From Allacma fusca (lineage: Eukaryota; Arthropoda; Collembola; Symphypleona; Sminthuridae), in assembly GCA_947179485.1 (NCBI GenBank), contig OX359250.1:20070539-20134538 (forward strand): a stretch of DNA of 64,000 nt, in the 5' to 3' direction. The position numbers were made by a program, and so were the translations under genes. Shown in pieces: positions 39,201 through 53,000 of the stretch (its first letter is position 1; each line of letters opens with the position of its first letter). Below the pieces are notes generated by a model. The model had not been told where the DNA came from. It saw only the letters and a list, made by a program, of their open reading frames with translations, and ran no database searches.

Positions 39201-42200
39201 CCTGTGAAGGTTTAACGTAAAGTATAAAATGTATAGGCAAAGAATGTGGTCGTGCGTGCAGTTTATACTTAACAGGAATTAAGTGCCACTCTAGGACAGA
39301 ATTTTTACAAGTGTGTATATATGTAGCATAGCCAGTAAAATCAGTTGACAGTGCCCAAGTTCGTCTCGTGCAACTTCTTTTGCAATAATAAAGCGTGTTC
39401 AAAGGGTAAAGATTAAATGAGTAACATTGAATTGATAAAGCCATTTTTATAGCATAGAATGGAGATATTAAGGATTTACACGGTAATATAAGTATATCTA
39501 GTATCTATATGTACATTGCTCTAAGTTAATTTGGTTTTCGGAAAACCCACTTTGCCGTGTACTGATTTGTTGTCTTTTTATATTAAGTTGATTAAGTCGT
39601 TTGGGTTTCAATGACGCATGCATTTATTGCGGCTTGCGACATATGTCAAACGCTTAATTGTCGTGTTGATACCAAGCACGTGCAAATCAGTAAAAATCGG
39701 TTTAGTCCCCGTATGCATTCTTGTAATAGTTTTTCTCTGTAGGAAGAATTTGCCCTTTACCTGAACCATGTAGTATACTGTATTAGTGCAAGTTCCTGGT
39801 CCATACTGATGTTGAGATCGTGGATCTTGGGAAGGTTATGATTGTGTAGATGAAATGTATGTACGTAAGTGTACAGTGTGCTTGGGTTTAAAGACATAAT
39901 AATGAAGCCTTGTTTACATTTCACTTGGGTGTGTCGCACAGCAGAATATGTCGATAAAATTACGACATAATTACTAATTGCATTGCCATAAGGAAAATTA
40001 CGCATCTTCCACTTATTGTTGTTAGTGGGATATGTTTCGTTTTTTGTATTTTCCCAGGAGTGCTAAGAGTGCAAGGCTACTAGGTTTTTCTTGATAAAAT
40101 GTCTTACATTGACCTGAAGCCACATAGTTCGGCAGGACTTTGATAATGTTTTAATATTTCATTTGATATGAATGGATCGTACGATTTGCTGAGTGCATCA
40201 AAATACCAATCTCTATGATTTTTTTCATTTACAATATTTTCTTCAAAATTATTTTCAGGCTCCATAATTTGTGTGGAATACGATGATAGTGATTTCGTTG
40301 TTACTATAAAATAGTCTTATTTCAGTTTTTTACCTTAATTAAAACATTATTGAAGCATTTCTTTTTTCACGATTGAATCTATTGTTCCTTTAGTTCGACG
40401 TTAATAATAATTAGTATTTGTTTGCGTAAAGTTTGGAGATGGAGGAAATCCCTTTTAGTCTTGCTATGTGTGATAGGTTTGTGGAGTGTAGGTTCAAATC
40501 AAAGTTCATAGTATCAGAGTACATGAGAAGTAGAGCAGAGCTAAACTTGAGTTAAAGCGTAGTGCTTAAATACATAGCTATGTGTTTGTCAAGGTATCGT
40601 GATGCGGCATAGTTTTATTTCATATGCAAGCTACTCCTGTTTGTATCAGACTTGAACTTTAATCCTGAATCATGCCACCAGCTATTTATCTTAATCATAA
40701 ACTTTCTGTTAAATCACACAAGTAACAAACAGCGTGGATGAGTCTTGCATTTCTTTCCAAGTCTCAACTAAGCGTAAAAGCTTTTTGTTTACATCTCCAA
40801 ACAGTCCACCTTTTCATATGTCCAGAATTTGTCAGAATCCGAAAATAGGTATTAGCAAGAACTAGCAGATTTTGGTTTACGTGTACATATATATAGATAT
40901 CATAACTGACTTCCACTAATCTGTTGATTAAAAGGTTAAGTTTGCTAAGAAAATGTTGGGTGGAGCATGGCAGTGGCTTTTCAGTAATTTATTATTTTGT
41001 GACGGCAGATACATATCACATTTTACAACCACAATGTCAGGGGGAAATAATTACACGGATATAGAAATGCCGATGCGGCGATTATTTATCCCGCGTAATT
41101 TTCACACCCTAAAAGCTCATATCGCTTTGATAATAGTTAGTGTATGCAGTTTTAACGAACATCTGTATTATTGTTGATGCGTTTGAGCTTAGAAAAATTG
41201 AATAGTTTACTATTTGCATGGAAATCAGAGGTCTGCTGTAGCAGTTGTAGTTTGTCAGCATAAGGAAAACTTCCACACTTTCATTATTGTGACTTACGAG
41301 TGAGTGCCAGGAAGAAATAGATTTTATAGTAAGCAACATAGTGTCCTCTCTTGCTGTTAGCAATTTGTACTGATTCTTATTAGAGGATAAATGTAAAGCA
41401 AATGGCAAATGGTTCCAGAAGTTCAGTAGGATAAAAGGGTTGTTAGAGAAAGGAATGTAAATGTGCATTGAATGTAACGGGTTGCATTTTAACACGTCCG
41501 TATATTGTCTTGTTATTCCAATGAGCAAAAATTCATATTTCTCGTGTAATTTCCAGCTAATTTCCCTGAAAACCTTGATACCAAGAAAGGCGAAAGTAAA
41601 ATTATTATTTTCATTCCACGAACTTATTGCTTCAACTTAAATCCCGGTTCCGTGTGTGTGTGAATAATCCTTATTGTACAATATGTCATCCATTTTAAGT
41701 CTAATAATAGCACGAATTTAGATGTTGTATTGACTTTTATGTCCTGTTTACAGTGTAAACTTATTGTTAGTTGAGTTGTGGTGTGGTGACGGTATCCTAG
41801 ATAATTTCGAAGATTATGAAATAAATAACAATTAAGTAATTTCCATGGATGCATTGGTAGTGTATCCACCATACAGTGCGTAGTAGAATTTTTTTCTCGA
41901 GAAAATAAGCAATGGGAAAAAAGGAAGAATGATTTTAAAATTGCGACATTTCTGCGCTGGACATTCTAAAGTTTTGACCTCTATTCTAGTTTGTTAGTGG
42001 TAGTGAGGGGGATTATATTGTATTACATATACATTCTACCTGACGGTAATACGTGGATGCAATACGAATTTTTGGGGTATATTTTTATTTAACGTTATTA
42101 TTACTCACTGCTACATTGCATTCTAAAACCCTGGTGTTGCTCGAAACCATTCTGTATTTGTAGGTTGCTTTAGCGTGCCTCACATGCTTTCCTTGAATCA

Positions 42201-42418
42201 TTCATTAAAAACTATATCATTACTTACGTAGAGATAGGAATTAGAGCGCATGTATCTCTCTATAAGCAGAATAAGCAAGTGTTTTTACACATTGCAAAAA
42301 TATTATGCAAGTCAAGTACTGTACGTAATGTCAATGTGGCACAGATAATGCAAATAAATGAAGTGTTGATTCATGGACTTTTATTCAAAACTTACCAGTT
42401 GATTTTTATCCATTGTAG
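30200..42418 (+). other. Presumed long 5' UTR intron of ACSL; no coding exon recognised
   Basis: The coding frame of ACSL starts in an exon with a splice acceptor at 42418, and no other gene is recognised from 30 to 42 kb. The first kilobase (30.4-31.2 kb) is G- and T-rich and C-poor; the rest is ordinary AT-rich DNA. Open frames such as 31186-31491 (plus) and 41109-41528 (minus) show no convincing family. The interval may instead hold enhancers or alternative first exons. Confidence 0.35.
37716..37738. repeat. GC-rich short hairpin
   Basis: GCCTGAAGCC and GGCTTGAGGC flank a GCC loop. The arms pair at nine of ten positions. The surroundings are AT-rich. Confidence 0.5.
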
Positions 42419-42462
42419 AGTTACCACCACAAACGCCTCCGGGTACAAAAGTAGACGAAACT

Positions 42463-45400
42463 ATGGGATTCGGCGAAACATTTCTCGTGTGGGCTCTTAA
42501 AGCCTTAACATTTGTGTATGATGTACTCACTTTACCGTTTTATGCGGTTGCTCAGAAGCCATGGGTCAAGAAGAGGGACAATCGGGAACCAAAGGTGAGA
42601 TAACTTTGAATTTGAAAGGCAAACGATTTTGTGTCTCATGTTTTTATTAAACGACAATGATTGGGATGACTAGCTATCAACAGGCAAACCCTAAATGACA
42701 TACGTATTGGACGAGTAAATTGAGTTTTTATGTGAACGTGGGAAAAATTAAATGTTTCGATCTAAATTTAATGTTACATACAAGATTTTGTAAACGCAAT
42801 GATCTACATTTTAATCGTTTAGGATCCGCATTGTGTCGTAATAGTTGTATGTTTTATAAACGTAATTTATCAGAGAGCTATCGCAAACTACGAGTGAAAT
42901 TGGACGTTTAAGCAACAAGTTACATTTCGTTTTCCCGTGGGATTTATCTTAGGTCACAGAAACAGAAGCTTACATGAGTAAAATATTCCCTTTGTGATGA
43001 AAGTAAAATATGCTGCACGTAGTAGTAGTAGTAGTTTGTGCATTGTTACAGTTGATTATTTAAAAAATGCAAGTTGTTTTCTTTGCTTGGTGTCAATTAT
43101 TACTTTATGCCGGATACCTCGATATTATGTTTTATCAAACCGACAGGCTTTAGGCTTTGTAGTTGTCCATTGAGCAACTCTTACAAATGTTAAATGGTTG
43201 TATCAAATTTATTCCCCGTGTTGGGAAGTAGCAGAGTAAACTTTCCTAAAAAAAGATTCTCGTTCATACACAGGAAAGGTAAAGGGTTCAGTTTCAGGTT
43301 CGATATTTGTATAGGCCTTACACTACCAATTTAATACTCAGTTTTATATTTTATGTAAAAAAATCATTAACTCCCAGTATTTATCCTTGATTATAGTTTT
43401 TAAATTACAAGGAAACAATCACTTAGGTTAATTTTTTCAAATCTCGTATATTGTCCAAGTGTATAGTACCACACTATTTTACATACATTATTATTGCAGC
43501 GTAGCCATTGCTCCCAATCATAGAATCCTGTTCTTGGGTAAATAATATTCGTGAATTAATGAAGTTTAGAATATCGTTTTTAGTTAGTAAATTGTTGGAA
43601 CAGTAAAGCCGTTAATTTCATGTTGTATAAAAGTTAAAAACAGTTGCAATGTTTGCTTACAGAAAATGGAGAAGTAACGCAGGTATAAGGATCGCCTTTT
43701 CACGCGTTAACCACATGTCTATTTTATTATGTACTTGAGATAAATAGTTATCACTTGTTAATGATTGTTCTCTTACGTGGTGTTCTAATCCAATAGTTAT
43801 GTGTTACTAGTATTCTGAAAAGTGTAAAGGTTAATGTTAGTTAGGCAATAGCTTCATGTAGTTTTTGTCAGCATCTATGATTATTTTTGTAGGTTTTATA
43901 TGAGTGATGGAATGTTCAGCTGCATAAATGAAATGATTTGACCATCAATCCATCACTGGATCATGATTTAAATACAGTGAAAACACATTATAATAATATC
44001 GCAGGATGTTTACAATTAGACGATCCTAACTACTGTTGTCTATTAAATATTTTCATAACTTTTTATCATGTATTTAAAATTATGACTATTACGAGTAGTT
44101 GACCAATGACTGTCACTGGGGTATTTATAAAGAGTTGTCACTGCATTGATAATGACAATATTGGGTTTGATTTGGACAACCAGTTTGAAGTGGTTTTGAA
44201 TTTGAAGGTGACTACATGTGTGCTCACAATTAGCCAATCAACTTTAATTTTGGGGCAGGTAGATAGGTAGATGGACACCTGATGAATGAGTTTGATTGCT
44301 TGTTTCTGTATGTCGTAAATTATTAATTGTTGTTCTAAAGGTAAAGTAACTGATGAATTGTTTGGATCTATTTTCAGTCACAAGCCATAAGCTTCGAGAA
44401 TGGAATTACGTACAGAAGCTTAACACCTATCTCCAACATGCACATAGAACTGGAACGAGGAAAGGTTGATACAATGGAAAAGGTGTTTACATACGCAATC
44501 AAGCGAAATGGAAACAAAAAATGTTTAGGTTCTCGGGAAGTCATCGATGAAGAAGATGAAGTTCAGCCGAACAAAAGAGTTTTCAAGAAACTAGTTCTTG
44601 GAGATTATATTTGGAAGACCTACGGTGATGTCGAAAAATTGGCAACATTTTTTAGCAAAGGATTGTTAGAAATTGGATTGGAACCCAAAGGTCGTGTGGC
44701 GATATTTGCCGAAACAAGAGCTGAATGGCTTTTAGCTGCCATTGCTGCTTTTAAACAAAATCTCACAAGTACGAATGTTATTTGAATTCAGGCTTATGTA
44801 ATTATTATTTTTCGTAGACCATTTTTTTTACAAAATTATTAAAGGTTGGGAATTTATCAATTGTAGTCGTAACACTCTATGCAACGTTGGGAGATGATGC
44901 CATTGTTCACGGGCTAAACGAAACAGAAGTTACTCACGTCATTACATCTCATGATTTGATGCCGAAGTTTAAAAGCATTTTGTCCAATACTCCAAAGGTT
45001 GAGTACCTTGTGTATATGGAAGACCCGTTAAAAAAGACTGAGACTCAAGGGTTTAGAGAAGGGGTCACTATAAAATCCTTCTGTGAAATTATTACTGTGG
45101 GAAGTCAATCTTCGAAGGGTGAGTAGTTAAAATTAAACACGAGAGGACAGCTTGTCCGTATAAAATTAGTACATGGAACTGATTGTTTATTTGGTTTTTA
45201 GGAGCCACTATTCCAACGCCCAACGACATTGCTATAATTATGTATACATCTGGAAGTACCGGTGTTCCGAAAGGAGTCCTTTTGTCTCATAACAATGTTG
45301 CTGTTGCCATGATGGCTATGTCAGATGCACTCGGTCCTGTCTACGCAGACGATGCTTTTATAGCATTTTTACCATTAGCTCATGTGCTTGAGTTTATCTG

Positions 45401-47048
45401 TGAAGCCTTTTGTTTCCTTTCTGGTATACCAATTGGCTACAGTACACCTCTAACGATGACAGATACAGCCAGTAAAATTAAGCGTGGCTGCAAGGGAGAT
45501 GCAACAATTTTGGCCCCCACAATTATGGCATCAGTTCCTCTGATTCTTGACAGAATCTACAAAGGAATTCAGGATAAAGTCCAAAGTGGAGGAAAGGTCT
45601 CAGAAACTCTTTTCAACTTCTTCTACCAGTACAAATTGAAGTGGTTTAAACGGGGCTACAATACTCCGCTAGTAAACAAGCTAATCTTCTCAAAAATCAA
45701 GAATATTATTGGTGGAAGGGTCCGAATGATTGCATGTGGTGGGGCTCCACTTTCTCCTGATACCCAGGAATTTATTCGGGCGTGTCTTTGCACTCCACTA
45801 TTACAAGGATATGGTTTAACTGAAACAGCTGCCTGCGCTACTGTATCCTTATGTACGCAATATTTAACATTCCTTTCTTGAATATGAGTTACTTGAAGTT
45901 TTTATAATTCTTGGTAATGTGTTGCACAATAATAGTATTAGCTGACATCGTTGACTTGTATATTTTATTGGTATTTTACTCGTTTTGAAGGTTGTGACAT
46001 GTCCCTCGGAAGAGTTGGAGCTCCGTTGGGTTGCTGTGACATTCGGCTTGTCGATTGGGAGGAGGGAAATTACAGAGTGACAGATACTCCTTACCCCAGG
46101 GGAGAAGTTTTAATTGGAGGTGATAACGTTTCCTTGGGATACTATAAGCTTCCTCAGGCCACTACCGAAGAATTTTTTGTTGAAGGGGGCCGCCGTTGGT
46201 TCCGAAGTGGTGATATTGCAGAAGTACATGCTGATGGTGTTTTGAAAATAATTGGTTAGTACTTTAATGCTACCAGGAATGATTATGTTTGATTTTATTT
46301 CCGTTTATTTCTGTTAATTTTGTTATGGGTTTTTGTAACGTGTGTTGCATTATTGTTACAGATCGTAAGAAAGATTTGGTGAAACTACAGTTTGGAGAAT
46401 ACGTAAGTTTGGGAAAGGTTGAGTCGGAAATGAAAACTTGCCCTATTGTTGAGAACATTTGTGTGTATGGAGAATCATCTAAGATGTTTACAGTTGCCCT
46501 TGTGTGTCCGTCGACTAAACATGTAAGTTTCAACGCTTGCTTTACACAAACTATTTTTGCTGCGAAGCAGAGCGAGTTGTACCCACAAGTAGTTTCATGA
46601 CCCTGATTATTTGAACTTCCTTGTTCACCTTTTAAAATTTTCTTCATTAAAAGTGCTGCTGAAGTACAAGTATCCTTCATGTTCCTAATGATGCTGTTAG
46701 AACTTATCTCCTGATTAATAATGTGGACTATTTTACGAAATAATAATAACAATGTATTTTTTCAACTACTTACAGTTGCAAACTGTTGCCGAAAAGCTTG
46801 GTAGAAATGGTGTTAGCTTCGAAGTTATGTGCCGGGATCCAGAATTGGAAAAGGCAGTATTAAAAGAATTGGAGGACCATGGAAAGAAATGCAAACTACA
46901 AAAATTCGAAATACCGGGTGCAGTAAAGCTAATTAGTGATATCTGGTCCCCGGACATGGATCTAGTCACAGCCGCGTTTAAGCTCAAGAGAAAAAATATA
47001 CAAGATCGCTACCAAAGTGAAATTAACACTATGTATTCCTCAACTTAA
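42463..47048 (+). CDS. Acsl: Long-chain-fatty-acid--CoA ligase, ACSL3/4 type
   Basis: Activates long-chain fatty acids to acyl-CoA via an acyl-adenylate, at ER, lipid-droplet or mitochondrial membranes. Exons: 42463-42594, 44378-44768, 44867-45118, 45202-45852, 45991-46254, 46362-46522 and 46776-47048; 2124 bases, 707 residues, close to fly Acsl (remembered). Residues 4-29 are hydrophobic and resemble the N-terminal membrane anchor. The AMP-binding signature YTSGSTGVPKG is at 273-283, followed by AFLPLAHVLEF and SGGAPLS-like CGGAPLSPDTQ. The adenine motif QGYGLTETAA is at 460-469. The fatty-acyl-CoA synthetase signature runs from WFRSGDI (545-551) to IIDRKKDLVK (to 571), and GEYVSLGKVE follows. 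It ends VTAAFKLKRKNIQDRY, as in the family. All introns are GT-AG. The frame stays open for 14 codons upstream of the ATG to the acceptor at 42418, so a longer N-terminal isoform is possible. No canonical poly(A) signal is obvious close to the stop. Confidence 0.96.
43019..43035. repeat. (GTA)n microsatellite in ACSL intron 1
   Basis: Five to six perfect GTA units within the 1.8-kb intron after the first coding exon. Confidence 0.8.
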
Positions 47049-50000
47049 ACAGATTCCTTTCTAAAGCATTGAAAATGCATTTTTAAGACAGATTTCCCCG
47101 AAGTTTCTCAGATAAGCTATATCTTCGTAAAAAAATGTAACGGAAAAAACGGAAACTACCGAAACAACTATATTGTAACTTAAAAAACTCATGTTACGTT
47201 TACAAGTCCCCAAAGAATGCTGATGAGAATAAGTGTCACTTCAGTGCACAATTTTACGTACATCGTACATATAATATATTTATGTATATTATTGTAGTCT
47301 TATTCTGGCACTTCTAGTTATTTTAACTTTTATGTGATACTCCTTGTAATTTTTTACTTACATTATTCGATTAAATAGCGCGGAGCAATTTTTAAAGTTA
47401 TTTGACATCACGGTTGTTATCCTAATAATCCTGTTGAATTCCTTTTACTTGGTAAGCGCGTATATCTCTCTGAGTTAACAGTTTAATTAATTTAAAGTGT
47501 TAACATTTTACCGTTTCAACAGAGATTAATCAGGTTTTAGTATTGCACTTGTTGAAGGTTTCAATTTTATTTTATTTGATATGTAATAAGCTGAGATTGA
47601 GACCAATTCGAAATATGTCATAATCATTATTCTTCACTATATTCTCAACTTTTCTCAAACTACCGTTCTCAAAGTTATATTTTCCATTCGTTTAAAATGT
47701 CCAGAGATTGCGTGCGGTATCGTACTTATCGACGAATAGTAGCTTCTTTTGCATTTCAAAGCTGAGGAAACTTTTTCGTTAGTGATTTCTTCATCACTTG
47801 AAATTATATAGCAGCTTTATATAACATAAAATTAAATTACTGCAGAGACTTTCCATGATATTAATAATTGCCCAGTACCATTATTTTGCGCTTTTTCTCT
47901 TGAGTTTTTGCGAATATTTTCCTGGATTGTAGAGGGTCGTTTGAGATTTAGTAAAGTATATTTTGGTATGAAGAATAAAATGTATGAATTTATTATTTGT
48001 GCTAAGTGTTTAGTGCAAGACTTGTATGATCCAAGGTTGTTGTTCCAGTTCAGAAGAATAAAAAATAAAATTATTAAAGGGTATGATATAGAGGGGTCAA
48101 TTAAATGGGTATAGATATAGAAATGTTACTTTTTGTGAGAAAGACCGGAGGGCGAAGACCATAATTTTTGACTGATACAAGATACAACTATTTACAATTT
48201 CGCTATCAGTAAAATAGCATTTCTAAGATTAGAAATAACGCATTATAAGTTATCTACGACTAGTTTCACATAAAAAAATAAACGTAGTAAATGATGTTAT
48301 TCCTAGTAAATATTTAAATCAGCCAACTAGAATGCCACTATATGTAATTAAATAACATGCGAAATATGTAGGTTTCGGATTACAGGAATGTACACCTTCA
48401 CGAAATTACGATTATTTTATTTTCTATTGTTAGTTATTGTATAGAAAAGTTATTTTGTAGCAAAACGAACCGTGTTGTCTCGTTTGTACAAAAATTAAAT
48501 TATGATTTTGCTATTTGCACATTGGGTTCATTTTGTCAACATTTTCTTACAAACGGTTTTAACCAGCTTTGAATCGTCTTCTTGATGACTGAATTACTTT
48601 GTGTTATATAACTTACAATTAGTTAAAAATCACATTTAATAAGAGGCATCTTTATAATTCCTAACGCATATATGTACATACGTTCAAATTGCTTTTCCGC
48701 AAGAGCTTGCAGTTCCTATGATTTTTGGGAAGCAGCAGACACGGAAAAGTTCTTGGATAGCTGACAATTTTTAATGGATCATCGAAGTTAGCTGATTTGT
48801 AAGGTTCTATAAAGCCAATATTATTCTTAAACTTTTATATATTGTATTAACAGAGGTTACCCAGGTGGGAGAAACTTGATATATTTGATTCGACATAGCA
48901 TGTTATTGAATAGATATACATATATACAAATCAAATTGTTGCTAGGAAGAAATTAATATCAAGAGCTTGTGCAGACACAAAGGCTCTCTGTTCCAGGCAG
49001 GTCAGGTTAGTATTATTAGATTGTACATTTATCCATAGTCAGAAATGTGTAATTATTATTCGTGAATAACCTGTGAAGTACGTCATGCGGGTGCTGTAGC
49101 AAAGGGATGCTAGCTTTTCAGACCTGCTGGCAAGAAAGAATATTTGAAATGTGCAATTTGTATTGTAAATGTTACACATGCAATTTAATTGGAACCCAAG
49201 GTGCTTCAGTTTATAAAAATTGCAATTCCTTGCGGTATCATAACTCGTACACGTAGTAAGTTAGTAAGTATTTATGTAGAAGAATCTAAAGAACTTCATA
49301 GAGACCTTGTAGAACCACTTTAACATTTTTCTGACTTCGAACATCTAGAAATCAACCGCTCAAACGTAGCCTGTATGAATTAACGTGTAAATAGTAATGG
49401 CAATGAAGTCATTTAAATATTTTATACCTATCTTTTAATTATTTGATATGTGTTGTAACTCTTATACATTCTTCCAATTTTAAATATTCCCATTTAGTAA
49501 TCAAGTACACATATTTAATTTGTCCTCCTGCTGTCTTGCGTTTATTTTTGTGCAGTTTTTCCAATGGTTTGCTTGTAGCGATGTAACTCAATTAATGTTA
49601 GCAATATTTTCCACACCGACTTAATTAGAAGGTAATGCTTTTTATAAGGAGAAACAATCTTTTTAACATTCAAGTTATAGTATACATCACCTCATTGCTC
49701 ATAATACGTAAGTTTTAATGCCGGGTAGAGCGATGCAAGTACTATGTGTACACAAGTACAAACCTGTAGAAAGCTACTCAACCTTCAAGTCCTCAGTGAT
49801 TTTGTTGCACATATCCAAATTTCCAGATAAAGTCACCAATAATTTTTGTATCATAAATCTAAAGCTTGTAGAAAGTACTGATCAAATTGTTTTGGCTAAA
49901 AATTTCCACTTTTTCTAGAACTACTGTACAATGCTCATTTGGGTAACGGTATTTATTTATATATATTCAGGCAAGAATAAATATTATTGTAATATTGAGT

Positions 50001-53000
50001 ATATGGGCCGTACTAAATATAACTATTGATTGTGTATTCTGTAAATAATATAAGACAATCAAGGACAACAGTGTATTTATTCAGGGTTTATGAAAAATCG
50101 AGTAAATTACATCCATATTATAATATATATATAGAATAATAAAATTGAACTCAATAAAATATTAGCATCACGTTCGTTGACGAAAGTGTTGTTGTAAAAT
50201 TAATACTAATAAATTATTTCCGGGTAAAACAATAATGGAAGGATGCATGTACATATATTTTTGTTGAAGATAAAATCATTTTAATAATTATTAATCCTTT
50301 ATTCAAAAGAAAAAACAACCCTATTGTGTGTGTAATTATCGAACTGCCCTCAGAATACAATACGGTCATTCCATTGATCTGTCTTCACGTCCTGCATCTA
50401 TTTTCATTGTCATAAAAAGTAAAGTTGTCATTATTTCCCTGTCTTTGATTTCGTAATCATTCTTCCAAACATGAAAAGTATGCACAGAATAGTAATTATT
50501 ATTATATTATAATAATAATTTGTCTGTTGTAACTAACAATTTTTCTAGTATCTAATGAATGGTTTTAACGATCTATCCATTTTGGAACTCACATGTACAG
50601 TAATCACCAACGTTTTTGTATTTAGCTAATCCGTAAACAGAAGTATAACCGTGCAGTACAAGAAGGATGTCCATACTCTATAATGTGCAATTTTTCTTCT
50701 ATATGTGGGATTATTATGATTACATACTAAAGTATAGAGAATTAAAACGGTTCGACATGGAAGAATATGGAAGCCTCGGGACGGAAATTATTGTGAGAGC
50801 AACTTTTATATTATTCCAAGTGTAATATGCATATAACTATGGTAGATTGATTTCTCTCAGGACTTGTATTTCCAGTATTTTACGTTTTACACAAAAAAAC
50901 AATTCAGAAGTTACAACTTATTACCGTCGAATGTTTTCAATGGATTATCCAAAACTCCCCCAGTTAGTTGTCATCTTGTCATTCACACTAATTGTTTATG
51001 AGGTTTATTACAATAAAAATATTACCACCTTTTAATAAGCACTTTACAAAAGCCTTATGAGGCACGAAATGATCGTCTTTATTTTTTAATGGCCGCTTCG
51101 TAATCATTAGTTCAATGTCCGTAAAAAGAACCCATAACCCTCGGATACCATTCTTTCAATTTAACGCAGTGGGGCAATATTGTGACGTAAATTTTGGACA
51201 AATTATGCAATTTACGCCAGAGGTAAATATCAATAAGACATAAATAACAAGCAATGAAAAAACGTATATTTTCAATGTCTAACATTAATACGTGAGTATA
51301 CTTGAAGATCAGCTCATAACAATTTAGCCTTCATTTCATATTTTGATGTATGTATAAACGGCTGAGATTAAAATCGCTCTTAAATCTGCAAAATTAACTG
51401 CATTTATGTCTAAAGTAGTGTGACTAATACAAGGGTTGCTGCAACTTGCAATTATAGTTCAATCAGATAAATTGAGTACATAAAGGATGATGAGTGAAAT
51501 GTATTTCTTTGAAGGAAAAGTGAACGGTAAAAAAAACATCCCATGTCATCAACCAGATATCCCTCTGATGAAACTCAACCATTAGTATCTACAGATTAGA
51601 ACAACGTGTATTTTCTTGAATGGCTATACACTTATTACTGTTCTACGGTATACGGTGCAAGTGTCTAGTATGAATCATCATCCCCTTCTTCGAATCATGA
51701 GATAATCTTGATATTACTCACCCTTCAGTGCAATGGAATGCCAATTATTACACGAATAACTGCAGACAACACTGCTGCCATCCTTATGAAACTTGGACTC
51801 ACTATATCTACAGACGTTAAAATACTTCCTCTCATTCAACTCTTAAAAGGATTATTACCTCATTCGGAATGGAATCGCATCAAGTCAAAACTGCTTTGGG
51901 ACAAAAGCGCACGTACAAAAATTATTACCTATTTGACTGCACTGATTTACAAGTCCAAATCCCATATTATACTTTGTGCTTACCACTACTGCTTTTCCCT
52001 TCAACAGTTCAAGTTTAAACTCAACCACATGGCAAATAATGGAATGTTCCATGCTCCCACTTGACTTTTTATGCCTTTATAAATAGTAAAAACGTAAGCG
52101 TGTAAAATAGTAAAACACGTCTCTTTTGACTACACATAGAAGAGGCCATGGGCATTGGCATGGGTGTATATACAGTAAGGGCATGCATATATCTAATATA
52201 CATATATAATATGCCCTGCAATCTGCAAGATTCGCACATAATAGTGTCGTAGGATGGATATGAACACGTACCATATCAGTACTTAGTACTTACTTACCTC
52301 AAACACATCCAACCTGTCTCAATAAATAAAGATCAGTGTATACCCCGTAAAATATTGTAGTTTGGGTGCTTTACAAGTGCACTTTACTACAAAACCACAC
52401 ATTACAGTACCCGTAAAAATCGGTTTATAAATGGTTGAATTATCCGAAAGCTCAAGGAAGGAAATGTCCGAACTGTATGGCATGCAGTATATGCAATTAA
52501 GCTACTTTGCACTTCAAATGTGTACAACTCTATACATAGACATGTGCACATATACATCACCCGTACATACTCTCGCTTTATCTGTCAGTAGTAAAATATT
52601 AGTGAGACGCCAAACTCTAATCTCAAGTTCCAATAACTCAACGAAGCATATTTCAGGTTTAAGTCCTCCACGTTCATTGACATTTCTAAAAGTGTACATC
52701 ACAATATATTTAACTTTCCCTGACGACCCGTCAGCCTCTCAGTGAATGTACAGATATATATGTATGTTGGGAAGAGGTTAAAATATATTACTTGTTATAT
52801 TTCACACACTTGTTCAGTTATTCTCACACACAACTCCTGAATATCCTGAATACCCTGCTCCATTGTAACATTGACTCTCCAGGCAACAAATGTCTGGAAA
52901 TCGAGGTCAACACTTGACACACGCACGTCTATCGAACTAGCATATATGTAAACACAAATTATATTCAGGGCAGCTTTTATGGTAAAAATATTTCAAATCA

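Noticed and set aside
41109-41528. 139-codon minus-strand frame with a stretch (FILLNFWNHLPFAL) faintly like the C-terminus of LINE reverse transcriptases
   Set aside because: Only one short resemblance (a WNxLP motif). No catalytic domain, A-rich tail or target duplication was seen nearby, so this is not enough to call a LINE fragment.
46270-46752. 160-codon minus-strand frame opposite ACSL exon 6
   Set aside because: Shadow of the conserved ACSL exon and flanking introns; no independent resemblance.
51708-52064. 118-codon plus-strand frame with a protein-like leucine/isoleucine-rich translation
   Set aside because: It lies in the G-poor block, where TAG and TGA are rare and chance frames are long. 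No domain, signal peptide or linked exon was found.
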